Source: Prevotella sp.
Lineage (GTDB): Bacteria > Bacteroidota > Bacteroidia > Bacteroidales > Bacteroidaceae
Direction of reading: 5' to 3'
Length of the DNA: 57,734 nt
Assembly (NCBI GenBank): GCA_017964785.1
Contig: JAGCRH010000001.1
Location: forward strand, 1-57,734
This document shows, one piece after another, positions 7,550 to 15,856 of this stretch. Both the position numbers and the translations under genes were made by a program. The notes below the pieces were generated by a model. It was given only the letters and a program-made list of their open reading frames with translations. It was not told the origin of the DNA and did no database searches. How positions within the stretch are numbered: the first letter of the stretch is position 1; each line of letters starts with the position of its first letter.

Positions 7550-7572
7550 AAAAGAAAAAAGTAAAAGATACA

Positions 7573-8565
7573 ATGCAGAACTTAAAAAGAACAATTGCCA
7601 TCGTCTGTGGTGGCGACTCATCGGAACACGACGTGTCACTGCGTTCAGCACAAGGACTCTACTCCTTCTTCGACAAGGAGCGTTACAATGTTTATATCGT
7701 GGATATCAAAGGACAGGACTGGCATGTGGAACTGCCCGACGGTACAACGGCCAAAATAGACCGCAATGACTTTTCGTTTATCGAAGATGGCAAGGCCCAT
7801 CTCTTCGACTACGCCTATATCACCATCCATGGTACGCCAGGTGAGAACGGTCTGTTGCAGGGGTATTTCGACCTCATAGATTTACCCTATTCAACGAGTG
7901 GTGTGTTGGTGGAGGCTATGACCTTTGACAAGTTCGTGCTGAATCAGTATCTACGTGGTTATGGTGTGAGCGTGGCCGATTCACTGTTGATCCGCAAGGG
8001 CTATGAGGAGTTGGTGAGTGACGATGAAATAGAAGAACGCATCGGCATGCCTTGCTTTGTGAAGCCTGCTGCTGATGGTTCGTCGTTTGGCGTATCGAAA
8101 GTGAAGAATAAAGACCAGTTGGCTCCCGCCATCCGCAAGGCAATGATGGAGAGTCCGGAGATTATGGTCGAGAGTTACCTTGAAGGCACTGAGATTACTC
8201 AGGGTATCTATAAGACGCACGATAAGACGGTCTTGTTCCCTATTACCGAAGTAGTGACAAGCAATGAGTTCTTCGATTATGACGCGAAGTATAATGGGCA
8301 GGTGCAGGAGATAACTCCAGCCCGTATTCCGGAGGATATTGCCGACCGTGTGCGTAAGATAACCAGTCATATATATGATATCCTACATTGCAATGGTATC
8401 ATACGTATCGACTACATCGTATCGAAGGAAGGGAAGATTTCCATGCTGGAGGTGAACACCACACCAGGAATGACTGCTACCAGTTTCATTCCGCAGCAGG
8501 TGAAGGCCGCAGGTCTCTCTATGACGGAGGTGCTGACGGAGATTGTTGAGAACCAGTTTATATGA
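7573..8565 (+). CDS. ddl: D-alanine--D-alanine ligase
   Basis: 330 residues from ATG 7573. It is an ATP-grasp ligase joining two D-alanines for peptidoglycan precursors in the cytoplasm. Visible signatures are the N-terminal IAIVCGGDSSEHDVSLRSA, the substrate loop HGTPGENGLLQGYFDLI, the ATP-grasp lysine block PCFVKPAADGSSFGVSKV and the metal site MLEVNTTPGMTATSFIP. A longer frame from 7486 exists but overlaps the rluA-family gene and adds Lys-rich nonsense. The ddl stop overlaps the next gene's start (ATGA, 8562-8565). Confidence 0.95.
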   Translation: MQNLKRTIAIVCGGDSSEHDVSLRSAQGLYSFFDKERYNVYIVDIKGQDWHVELPDGTTAKIDRNDFSFIEDGKAHLFDYAYITIHGTPGENGLLQGYFDLIDLPYSTSGVLVEAMTFDKFVLNQYLRGYGVSVADSLLIRKGYEELVSDDEIEERIGMPCFVKPAADGSSFGVSKVKNKDQLAPAIRKAMMESPEIMVESYLEGTEITQGIYKTHDKTVLFPITEVVTSNEFFDYDAKYNGQVQEITPARIPEDIADRVRKITSHIYDILHCNGIIRIDYIVSKEGKISMLEVNTTPGMTATSFIPQQVKAAGLSMTEVLTEIVENQFI

Positions 8566-9701
8566 GTGAGTTTGACGAGATAAGGCCGTACGAGCCGGAA
8601 GAGATGAAACAGGCCTTTGAAGACCTGTTGAACGACCGCCAGTTTCAGGTTGTGCTGAAAGGCTTTGCCCCTTGGTTGCCGAAGTCTGTGCGCAACGGAC
8701 TGCTGCATCTCGCTTTCACGGGTGTCAAGACACCGCTCGACTTCCAGAAGCGGTTTATGAAACCTGTCGTCAACTACATCATCCGCAAGCATACCGATGG
8801 CTGCTCCTTTGACGATGTCAAGTTGAGGGATTACGAATCCCGTTTCACTTTCGTCAGCAATCACCGTGATATCGTACTCGACTCCGCCTTTCTCGACGTG
8901 AAACTGGTGAACGCCGGCTATCCTACGACCGTCGAGATAGGTATTGGCGACAATCTGCTCATCTATCCTTGGATCAAGCGTCTGGTGCGTATGAACAAGG
9001 CCTTTACCGTGCGGCGTGGCCTCTCACTCCGTGAGACATTGGCCGCCTCGCAACTCATGAGCCGATACATTCACTATGCGGTGACGCAGAAGAAAGAAAA
9101 CATTTGGATTGCCCAGCGTGAGGGTAGGGCGAAAGATTCCGACGACCGGACACAGGATGCTGTGCTGAAGATGCTGGCGATGGGTGGTGACCTGAAGGAA
9201 CTGAATATCGTGCCGCTGACCATCAGTTATGAGTATGACCCCTGCGACTACCTCAAGGCGCAGGAGTTCCAGCAGAAACGTGATAATCCCGCTTTCAAGA
9301 AGTCACGTCAGGACGACCTTGACAATATGAAGACGGGTATCCTGGGCTATAAGGGCAGGGTGGTCTATCGCGCCGCTGCGCCCATCAATACCTGGCTTAG
9401 CGAACTGGACGAGTTGCCCAAGACAGAGTACTACAAGACTGTGGCCGAGCGGATGGACAAGGAAATCCACCGTGGCTACGAACTCTTCCCCTGCAACTAT
9501 ATTGCCCTTGATGAACTCAATGGCCATACGGATTATGCTACTCATTATACTGCTGCTGACAAACAGCACTTTGAACAGTATCTCTCTGGTCAACTCGCCA
9601 AGATACAACTCCCCGACAAGGACGAGTCATTCCTCCGCGAGCGTATCCTTACGATGTATGCCAATCCGGTGATTAATAAAGAAGTAAGTAGTAAGAGGTG
9701 A
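8562..9701 (+). CDS. PlsC/PlsB-like glycerolphosphate acyltransferase family protein
   Basis: 379 residues. The acyltransferase core appears at SNHRDIVLDSAFL (about residues 99-111), followed by PWIKRLVRMNKAFTVRR and WIAQREGRAKDSDD, which corresponds to the EGTRS-like block of the family. Such enzymes transfer acyl chains to glycerol phosphates or lipid intermediates at the membrane. The spacing from His to Asp is five residues rather than the textbook four (HX4D), as written for NHRDIVLD. It overlaps ddl by four bases, so translation is coupled. The last codons (EVSSKR) are encoded by a GTAAGAGG stutter that pairs with one in the next gene. Confidence 0.8.
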   Translation: MSEFDEIRPYEPEEMKQAFEDLLNDRQFQVVLKGFAPWLPKSVRNGLLHLAFTGVKTPLDFQKRFMKPVVNYIIRKHTDGCSFDDVKLRDYESRFTFVSNHRDIVLDSAFLDVKLVNAGYPTTVEIGIGDNLLIYPWIKRLVRMNKAFTVRRGLSLRETLAASQLMSRYIHYAVTQKKENIWIAQREGRAKDSDDRTQDAVLKMLAMGGDLKELNIVPLTISYEYDPCDYLKAQEFQQKRDNPAFKKSRQDDLDNMKTGILGYKGRVVYRAAAPINTWLSELDELPKTEYYKTVAERMDKEIHRGYELFPCNYIALDELNGHTDYATHYTAADKQHFEQYLSGQLAKIQLPDKDESFLRERILTMYANPVINKEVSSKR

Positions 9702-9802
9702 GAGGTAAGAGAAATGTTTGTAAAGCAGAGAAATAATATAGCGAGTTTGGTGGTTGTAAAGGTAATCTCTTACCTCTTACCTCTCACTTCTTACCTCTTT
9801 CT
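9683..9802. repeat. Inverted GGTAAGAGG stutters flanking a start codon
   Basis: A GTAAGTAGTAAGAGGTGAGA-type tract (9684-9712) is followed 52 bases later by its imperfect reverse complement (9765-9802, CTCTTACC/CTCTCACTTCTTACC units). The pair could form a long hairpin placing the ATG at 9714 in the loop. The first arm codes the end of the acyltransferase and the second codes the lipoprotein signal peptide. Confidence 0.8.
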
Positions 9803-10436
9803 CGCAGGATGTACGCAGGATGCCTACGAGAAGGGGGAAGGCAAATACTCCCTGATGCGGGCAGACTTTGTGGAGGCACGGGCCAATACAGAGAAACAGA
9901 TTGACCAGATTACTACCGATGAGGGGGAACAGTTGCCGGCCTCCAGACCTTTTACGGCCAAACTGGTGGTCACCCCCGATTCCGTCTATCGTTGTATCTT
10001 ATATTATAATAAGGTACGCGATGAGAAAGGCCAAGAAGTCTTTGAACCCATTTCCATTGGTCAGGTGCCGTGTCCTAAAATTACACCTATATCAGAATTA
10101 GACAAGGAAATGAAGACCGACCCCGTGAAGTTTGAGAGTGCCTGGCTGAGCAAAACGGGTAAGTATTTGAATCTGAGTCTCTACCTGATGACGGGTACGA
10201 CAGACGATGATGAGGCTACTCAAACACTCCATGTCGTTCAGGACACCATCATGACGCATCCGGATGCCAGCCGCACCTGCTATCTCCGACTCTATCACGA
10301 TCAGGCAGGTCTTCCAGAATATTACTCTTCTCAGGTCTATGCCAGTATCCTGACCTCACAGATCGAGGCCGACTCCGTCTGTTTTACGATTAATACCTAC
10401 AAAGGTCCCGTCACCAAATCTTTTTCCTTGCGATAG
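9714..10436 (+). CDS. Lipoprotein of unknown function, possibly NigD-like
   Basis: 240 residues with a signal peptide and lipobox LFLAGC (Cys at about residue 33), so it is an outer- or inner-membrane lipoprotein. The mature part is mostly beta-strand with no recognised catalytic motif. An early KLVVTPDSVYRC and alternating polar/hydrophobic strands recall NigD-like Bacteroidetes lipoproteins, but I cannot confirm this. The signal-peptide core SYLLPLTSYLFLAG is encoded by a CTCTTACC stutter. There is no later in-frame start before the mature domain. It sits between the acyltransferase (12-base gap) and a GH5 gene that begins immediately after its stop codon. Confidence 0.7.
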   Translation: MFVKQRNNIASLVVVKVISYLLPLTSYLFLAGCTQDAYEKGEGKYSLMRADFVEARANTEKQIDQITTDEGEQLPASRPFTAKLVVTPDSVYRCILYYNKVRDEKGQEVFEPISIGQVPCPKITPISELDKEMKTDPVKFESAWLSKTGKYLNLSLYLMTGTTDDDEATQTLHVVQDTIMTHPDASRTCYLRLYHDQAGLPEYYSSQVYASILTSQIEADSVCFTINTYKGPVTKSFSLR

Positions 10437-12209
10437 ATGACATATCATATGAGAAAACAATTTAATGCAATTATTGGTGTGCTTCTTATGGTCACTCTCC
10501 ATGTAGAGGCAACTGATTTCGAGACGGCTACGGAGGCTGTGAAGAATATGGGACTGGGTTGGAATATGGGTAATACACTTGAGGCCAACAACCAAACGGT
10601 AACAGACTTCATGAATGAGGCGTACTGGGGACAACAGGGCCTTGAGTCGGAAACCTGTTGGGGACAATCTGTCACAAAGCCTGAGTTGTTGAAGATGATG
10701 AAGGATGCCGGCTTTGGGGCCATCCGCGTACCAGTGACTTGGTATAACCACATGGACAAGGAGGGAAAGGTGGATGAAGCATGGATGGCGCGTGTTCATG
10801 AAGTCGTTGACTATGTGATCCACCAAGGCATGTATTGTATCATTAATGTACATCATGACACGGGTGCTGATAGCGATAATCACAAGTCGTGGATTAAGGC
10901 CGATGAGGCCAATTACGTACAGAACAAGGATCGCTATGAGTATCTCTGGCGTCAGATTGCCGAGGAATTCAAGGATTACGACCAGCATCTGCTCTTTGAG
11001 AGTTATAATGAGATGCTTGACAAACTTAGTTCCTGGTGTTTTGCATCGTTTGCTGCTTCGGGGCAATATAATGAATCTGTCGCCAAGTCGGCTTACAATG
11101 CCATCAATAGTTATGCCCAGAGTTTTGTATCGACAGTGAGAGCCACTGGTGGTAATAATGCCCAGCGTAACCTGATTGTCAATACGTATGGAAGTTGTAG
11201 TGGTGGCGGCAACTGGAGTCAGCATTTGAAGGATCCTCTCAAGGAGATGAAATACCCTACTGATGCCGCAGGTGAAGGTCGCATCATCTTTCAGGTACAT
11301 GCCTATCCATCTTTGGTGGATGGTAATAAGGACCGTACGATTGCCAGCATTAAGAGTGAAATCGACGAGATGATCAATGCATGGGAAACCCATCTTGTCA
11401 GCAAAGGCGGACCGGTTATCCTCGGCGAATGGGGAACAAGTAATGTTGATGCTAATGTTACCGACTATGATGCGCGCCGTGAGTTGATGTTTCAGTTCTG
11501 TGAATATCTCGTACAGAAGTGCAAAGAGAACAATATTGCCACCTTCTACTGGATGGGTCTTACTGACGGAATGGCACGTTTCTTCCCTGCTTTCTCGCAA
11601 CCAGACCTGGCAAAGACCATCCTTCAGGCCTATCACGGCAGCAATTTCAATCCTGTACTGCCAGATGCCAAAGATTACAGCATCTCTTGTACCGTCGACT
11701 TTAGTCGGCAATGGGCAGAGTTGAATCTTTATAATGGCAGCAGTTTCACGTCACAAGACTATACCAGCATGATTTTGGAACTTGAAGAGGCTCCTGCTTC
11801 TGGACTGTTACAGTGGAAGGTTTATTGTTCAAAATACGCTAATGGTTATACCCGGAATATTACTTCTGTCGAAAGCACATTGACGTTCGCTGAAAATATG
11901 GGTACCATCACAGCCATAACCCTGCAGTGTAAGCAGAACAGCGGTCAGGTGAGAGTTAAGAATGTGAAACTCAGGACGAGAAGCAGTGAGGATGTATGGT
12001 GTAGTCCCACTGTCTCATGGGGTTGTACTATGGATGATATCACCGTTGTTACTGGTATCAGTGAGGTGAAACAGAATGTGTCGTCTGACGGCAGGATATA
12101 CGATCTCACAGGTCGTCGGTTAAACCACAAACCCGAGAAGGGCGTTTATATTCAAAACGGAAAGAAATATGTGTCCCAGCACGAGGAATTTTTGCTACGA
12201 CAGTACTAA
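10437..12209 (+). CDS. Secreted GH5 endoglucanase with C-terminal beta module and sorting-like tail
   Basis: 590 residues; the second ATG (10449) gives the better signal peptide, MRKQFNAIIGVLLMVTLHVEA. The GH5 TIM barrel spans about residues 30-390: GWNMGNTLEA, IRVPVTWYNHM, CIINVHHD, the acid/base Glu in FESYNEM (about 192) and the nucleophile Glu in VILGEWGTS (about 331). A beta-rich module follows (about 410-545), then a tail with DLTGRRL...KGVYIQNGKK, which resembles type IX secretion or Prevotella C-terminal sorting segments. It should hydrolyse beta-1,4-glucans such as cellulose or related hemicellulose. It starts 0 bases after the lipoprotein stop, at the end of an envelope gene run, and converges on another GH5 gene. 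Confidence 0.88.
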   Translation: MTYHMRKQFNAIIGVLLMVTLHVEATDFETATEAVKNMGLGWNMGNTLEANNQTVTDFMNEAYWGQQGLESETCWGQSVTKPELLKMMKDAGFGAIRVPVTWYNHMDKEGKVDEAWMARVHEVVDYVIHQGMYCIINVHHDTGADSDNHKSWIKADEANYVQNKDRYEYLWRQIAEEFKDYDQHLLFESYNEMLDKLSSWCFASFAASGQYNESVAKSAYNAINSYAQSFVSTVRATGGNNAQRNLIVNTYGSCSGGGNWSQHLKDPLKEMKYPTDAAGEGRIIFQVHAYPSLVDGNKDRTIASIKSEIDEMINAWETHLVSKGGPVILGEWGTSNVDANVTDYDARRELMFQFCEYLVQKCKENNIATFYWMGLTDGMARFFPAFSQPDLAKTILQAYHGSNFNPVLPDAKDYSISCTVDFSRQWAELNLYNGSSFTSQDYTSMILELEEAPASGLLQWKVYCSKYANGYTRNITSVESTLTFAENMGTITAITLQCKQNSGQVRVKNVKLRTRSSEDVWCSPTVSWGCTMDDITVVTGISEVKQNVSSDGRIYDLTGRRLNHKPEKGVYIQNGKKYVSQHEEFLLRQY

Positions 12210-12212
12210 TCA

Positions 12213-12254
12213 AAATTAAGACGGCCGTAATTTTTTTTACGACCGTCTTAATTT
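12213..12254. terminator. Bidirectional terminator between two GH5 genes
   Basis: An 18-bp inverted repeat with one mismatch (arms 12213-12230 and 12237-12254) flanks a run of T. A-rich and T-rich outer arms serve both convergent genes. Confidence 0.88.
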
Positions 12255-12273
12255 CTTCTATGACAATACTAGA

Positions 12274-13845
12274 TTACTTCGGAGCGTTATTGTAGATACT
12301 CTCTAAGGTATAGGTCTCGTCATTGCTTGTGGCAGCCTTGATCATGGTCTGCACAAGAGATCCCATACCGTTGGTGTAGGTCCCGTCGTTGTGACTGAAA
12401 TAACTATGATGCTCATTTCCGCCTCCTACCACGAAGTTGTCCCAGACACAGAGCGGCAGGTTATAGGTGTGCGCAGCGCGGCAGACGTACTCTAAATAGT
12501 AATTGCGGAAGAGGTTTGAACGGTCTGTCTTGTGCATCACGCAACCATACTCACCGATATAGACGGGGATATTGTTGGCAATGTACTTCTCCTGCAACTT
12601 CTGGAAGGTCTCCACGACATGCTCCTCATTGCTACCTTCTTGATACTTGCCCTTTGCTGCAGTATGACCCCATTCGCTCTTGCCATCGCTATTATCTGGT
12701 GTCAGCGTGAAGGTGTTAGGATCATAGAAATGAACACTCACCATGATGCGGTTGGCATCATCCTGAGGCAACTCGAAGGTATTTTCAAGTGCAAACTTCG
12801 GACTTGAAGCATAAGCGGGTACACCAATCCATCGGGTGGCGTTGTTGCCGCCAGTGGCACGGATGGTACTCACCACCAACTGGTTCCACTCGTTAAGTAC
12901 TTTGTACTGCTTACCGCCGTCAGTGAGGTTGTCACCCCAGCCCCATTTGCCGTCCTGTACCTCGTTGAACGACTCAAAGAAAAGGAAGTCACCCTTGTCC
13001 TTGAAGGTCTCGGCGATTTGTTTCCACGTTGTAACAATACGTTTCTTTATGGCATCGTTGATGATGTTGTTTAATGCAGCGTCCTTGATGTCGAGCCAGT
13101 ATTCGTCGTGGTGCATATTCAGGATCACGTTCAGACCAGCGGCCTCTGCCCAATCCACGTTTTGCTTGACTTCTGCCATATAGTTGGCATCGATGGTCCA
13201 AGCAGGCGACTGATAGTTACCCCAGGTGACGCAGATACGTACGGTGCTGACACCGGCATTCTTCAGGTTGGTGTAGAGGGTGGCAGTCGGGGTGGCATTG
13301 TCCCAGTAACTGCCAGTTTTATCGTCTTCATCAGTACTTGAGTCAAAATGGTTACCGAGGTTCCAGCCCCATCCGAGTTTCTTGGTGAGGGCTACGGCAT
13401 CGTTCTCACCGATGGGCTTCGGTGCTTCTTTGGTGGTGAAGTTCAGGGTGAACTCCGGTGCTGAGGCCGTAGCGTCTGTTGTTGATACGATGGCGCCGTT
13501 TTCTACCTTAAGGGTATATTTGGTACCTTCCTCCAGTGTGAGTGGGATGTCAACAGACATGATTGTCGTGGGGTTACTCTTTGCGGTCACTGCTTTACCG
13601 TTGAGCGTGATACCAGTACCTGTCACCTTGACGGTTGTGTTGTAGTCTAGGGTGAGCACAGTCGTTGTCTTGGCATCTACCTCTGCTCCTTCTGCGATAG
13701 ATTGAGAGCGTAGGATGATGTTGATGCTTGGGGTCGGCGTTGGAGGCGGTGTCGGTGTTGGATCTGGATCGTCACTGCCGCTACTTCCGCAACTGAATAG
13801 TGCAATTGATGCCGTGAGCATCAGGAATTGATAGATTTTTTTCAT
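12274..13845 (-). CDS. GH5 endo-beta-glucanase/xyloglucanase-type lipoprotein
   Basis: 523 residues. The lipoprotein signal ends at LFSC (Cys19), followed by an Asp/Pro/Thr linker (25-40), an Ig-like domain (about 41-140, ending LNFTTKE) and a GH5 barrel (about 148-510). The barrel shows GWGWNLGNHFD, VRICVTWGNY, NMHHDEYW, the acid/base Glu295 in FESFNEV and the nucleophile Glu432 in VYIGEYG. The layout of lipoprotein, Ig-like/BACON-type domain and GH5 is that of surface endo-glucanases of polysaccharide utilisation loci, possibly subfamily GH5_4 (my inference). It is preceded by its own promoter and by a terminator that separates it from the susCD operon. Confidence 0.88.
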   Translation of the reverse strand: MKKIYQFLMLTASIALFSCGSSGSDDPDPTPTPPPTPTPSINIILRSQSIAEGAEVDAKTTTVLTLDYNTTVKVTGTGITLNGKAVTAKSNPTTIMSVDIPLTLEEGTKYTLKVENGAIVSTTDATASAPEFTLNFTTKEAPKPIGENDAVALTKKLGWGWNLGNHFDSSTDEDDKTGSYWDNATPTATLYTNLKNAGVSTVRICVTWGNYQSPAWTIDANYMAEVKQNVDWAEAAGLNVILNMHHDEYWLDIKDAALNNIINDAIKKRIVTTWKQIAETFKDKGDFLFFESFNEVQDGKWGWGDNLTDGGKQYKVLNEWNQLVVSTIRATGGNNATRWIGVPAYASSPKFALENTFELPQDDANRIMVSVHFYDPNTFTLTPDNSDGKSEWGHTAAKGKYQEGSNEEHVVETFQKLQEKYIANNIPVYIGEYGCVMHKTDRSNLFRNYYLEYVCRAAHTYNLPLCVWDNFVVGGGNEHHSYFSHNDGTYTNGMGSLVQTMIKAATSNDETYTLESIYNNAPK

Positions 13846-13884
13846 TTTACGAATTGTTTTGATTGTTTAGATATACTTCAGGTG

Positions 13885-13916
13885 CAAAGATATGAAAAGT
13901 TTCTCTAACCACCAAA
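13885..13916 (-). promoter_or_regulatory. Promoter of the GH5 lipoprotein gene
   Basis: On the minus strand TTTG (13913-13916), 20 bases, then TATCTTTG (13885-13892), exact consensus, 40 bases before the ATG. Confidence 0.78.
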
Positions 13917-13943
13917 TTTTTGAGTCTTAAATTAACATAACAA

Positions 13944-13974
13944 AAGAATGCCCAAGCGGGAAATGGGCATTCTT
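13944..13974 (-). terminator. Terminator of the susCD-SGBP operon
   Basis: A perfect 11-bp stem (arms 13944-13954 and 13964-13974) with a 9-base loop lies 23 bases after the stop of the multi-Ig lipoprotein. A short T-run follows on the minus strand. Confidence 0.8.
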
Positions 13975-13996
13975 CTGTTATAGAGATGGAATAGCG

Positions 13997-15841
13997 TTAC
14001 AAAAGGACTATTTTCTTCACGATAATACCGGCACCGCAGATGACGAGACCGCCAGCATTACGAAGTTGTTCAATGTCTGCATCAGTGAGCACTGTCTTGA
14101 TGGATGTCTCTGACGGGTCGGGAGAGGCATTTCCATCAGGACCCCAGCCCTGCGTAGAGGGCAGAGCAACCCAACTACCGTTACCAAAGCGGATGTTGAT
14201 GTAACCAGGAGCGGGATCATACTCGTAATATATCTTCAGTGTTGTACCTGCTTTCACCTTGGTCCAGTCGTAACCGCCCCATGCGAGATCTTGCAAGCCT
14301 GCTTCCCAACTTCCCAGTTTGAATGAACCACTCCAGATGGTGTTCTCTAAGATGGAGAGCGTAATCTTTGTAACAGTGAAGTAAGCACCACAGATGACAA
14401 GACCGCCATTGGCAACCATCTCATCGATCATGGCTTGAGTCAGGGTTACGGAGAACTTGGTGTCCTCAGCGGTCAGCGGATTCACATCGGCAGTACCAGG
14501 CAGTGCAGCCCATGAACCGTTACCGACACGGATCTGTGACCATCCTGCAGACATGTCTGGTGTAAGGTAAACTGTCAGCACCTGTCCTGCCTTGGCGGTC
14601 GACCAGTTATAGCCACCCCATGCCAGATCTTGCAAACCAGCATTCCATTCGCCGATCACAAAGTTACCCGCCCAGATGACAGTCTCTGGAGCCTCGCTAT
14701 ACATAGATACTCTAAATGATACAGAAATAAAACTATTCTGAACGATTTCAATAGCACCATCGGACATGTCCTCCGGTACGGTGAAGGTCAGGGTGTTGCC
14801 GGACACCTTGTAGTCATTGAATTCTCCGATACCAGGCAGACTTATACTCTTGATACGGTCGAAGTTCTCACCAGTCAGGGTAATCACGTCGCCAACCTTG
14901 ATGTCCTTTGTCTTGGACACCTCGGTAACATTTAGTGTCGGTACGCTGATATCCTTTGTTGCAACAGCATCACCAGAGTAAAGCAGTAACGATACGGGGC
15001 CTGACTTGGTCTCTGCCGGGACAGTCGTTGTTATTGTCTTGTGGTCATCAGATATGGTGAAGTCAGATGACACACCGCCTGGGAAGATAACACTCTCAAC
15101 AGTATGCAGGTTGATACCTGTAATCTGTATCTGCTGTCCGAAGTCGGTGTTCTCTGTGATGCTGCTCACAGATGCTGTAATAATCTCAAGAGGCGCCTTG
15201 AACTCTTCTTCCCAATCTGCACCATCGTTAAAGATAATAGTACCTGGTTCGGCAGCCAGAGGCACGATAAGACGGATCTCTTTACGAGAGACATAAGTGA
15301 AGTCTTCAGCAGCCACAGGCGCACCAGATACACCAGAAGCAAAGATAACCTCTGCAATGTTGTATACGTAATCACCTTTAATGGTAATCTCGTCTCCAGC
15401 ATTCAGTCCAGTGGTGGGAGTTATTGATGTGACCGTAATCGGTTCCTTGAAGGAAAGAGTCCCTTCTGATGTGACGGTGTCTTTGCCGACAACAAGACGA
15501 ATCTTTCCAGGGACACTCTCATCTGGGATGTTCACATAGATGTTCTCATTATCTGATGACGTAAATGCTGCTCTTTCAACTTCTGCACCAGAAATGTTGA
15601 TAATTCTGCCTGCCCTTTCCAAGGTGCCTCCAGAGAAGACGACCTTGTCTACGCTATTCAGATTTGTACCAGTTATGCGAACTTCGCCAGAACGTGTGTT
15701 AGGTGACGGTCCAAATGCAAGTAGGTTGACACCTGACTTGTTGTATGGATTGGTATCATAGTCATCCTCGCTGCATGCTGTCAGGGATAGCCCTACGAGG
15801 GCTATCACAAACAGAGCGAATACATAATATATCTTTTTCAT
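13997..15841 (-). CDS. IPT/TIG multi-Ig surface glycan-binding lipoprotein with duplicated C-terminal module
   Basis: 614 residues. A lipoprotein signal ends at LTAC (Cys23). Four IPT/TIG-type Ig-like units follow (about 37-130, 135-220, 222-303, 304-380), with motifs such as ITPTTGLNAGDEITIKG and VGDVITLTGENFD. Residues 386-496 and 500-612 are two copies of one module: each has IW-G-F---W-AGLQDLAWGGY-W, then GNGSW-ALP, and ends GGLVICGA----KI-L. This fits an extended SGBP that holds glycan near SusC/SusD on the cell surface, with the twin module as the probable carbohydrate-binding end. I do not recognise the module as a named CBM. It is fourth in the susC-susD operon, ahead of a terminator. 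Confidence 0.85.
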   Translation of the reverse strand: MKKIYYVFALFVIALVGLSLTACSEDDYDTNPYNKSGVNLLAFGPSPNTRSGEVRITGTNLNSVDKVVFSGGTLERAGRIINISGAEVERAAFTSSDNENIYVNIPDESVPGKIRLVVGKDTVTSEGTLSFKEPITVTSITPTTGLNAGDEITIKGDYVYNIAEVIFASGVSGAPVAAEDFTYVSRKEIRLIVPLAAEPGTIIFNDGADWEEEFKAPLEIITASVSSITENTDFGQQIQITGINLHTVESVIFPGGVSSDFTISDDHKTITTTVPAETKSGPVSLLLYSGDAVATKDISVPTLNVTEVSKTKDIKVGDVITLTGENFDRIKSISLPGIGEFNDYKVSGNTLTFTVPEDMSDGAIEIVQNSFISVSFRVSMYSEAPETVIWAGNFVIGEWNAGLQDLAWGGYNWSTAKAGQVLTVYLTPDMSAGWSQIRVGNGSWAALPGTADVNPLTAEDTKFSVTLTQAMIDEMVANGGLVICGAYFTVTKITLSILENTIWSGSFKLGSWEAGLQDLAWGGYDWTKVKAGTTLKIYYEYDPAPGYINIRFGNGSWVALPSTQGWGPDGNASPDPSETSIKTVLTDADIEQLRNAGGLVICGAGIIVKKIVLL

Positions 15842-15856
15842 ACCTTTTATACTTTA

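Noticed and set aside
10356-11711. 451-codon open frame antisense to the GH5 gene
   Set aside because: The opposite strand is a clear GH5 enzyme with intact catalytic residues; the antisense frame has no recognisable domain or promoter.
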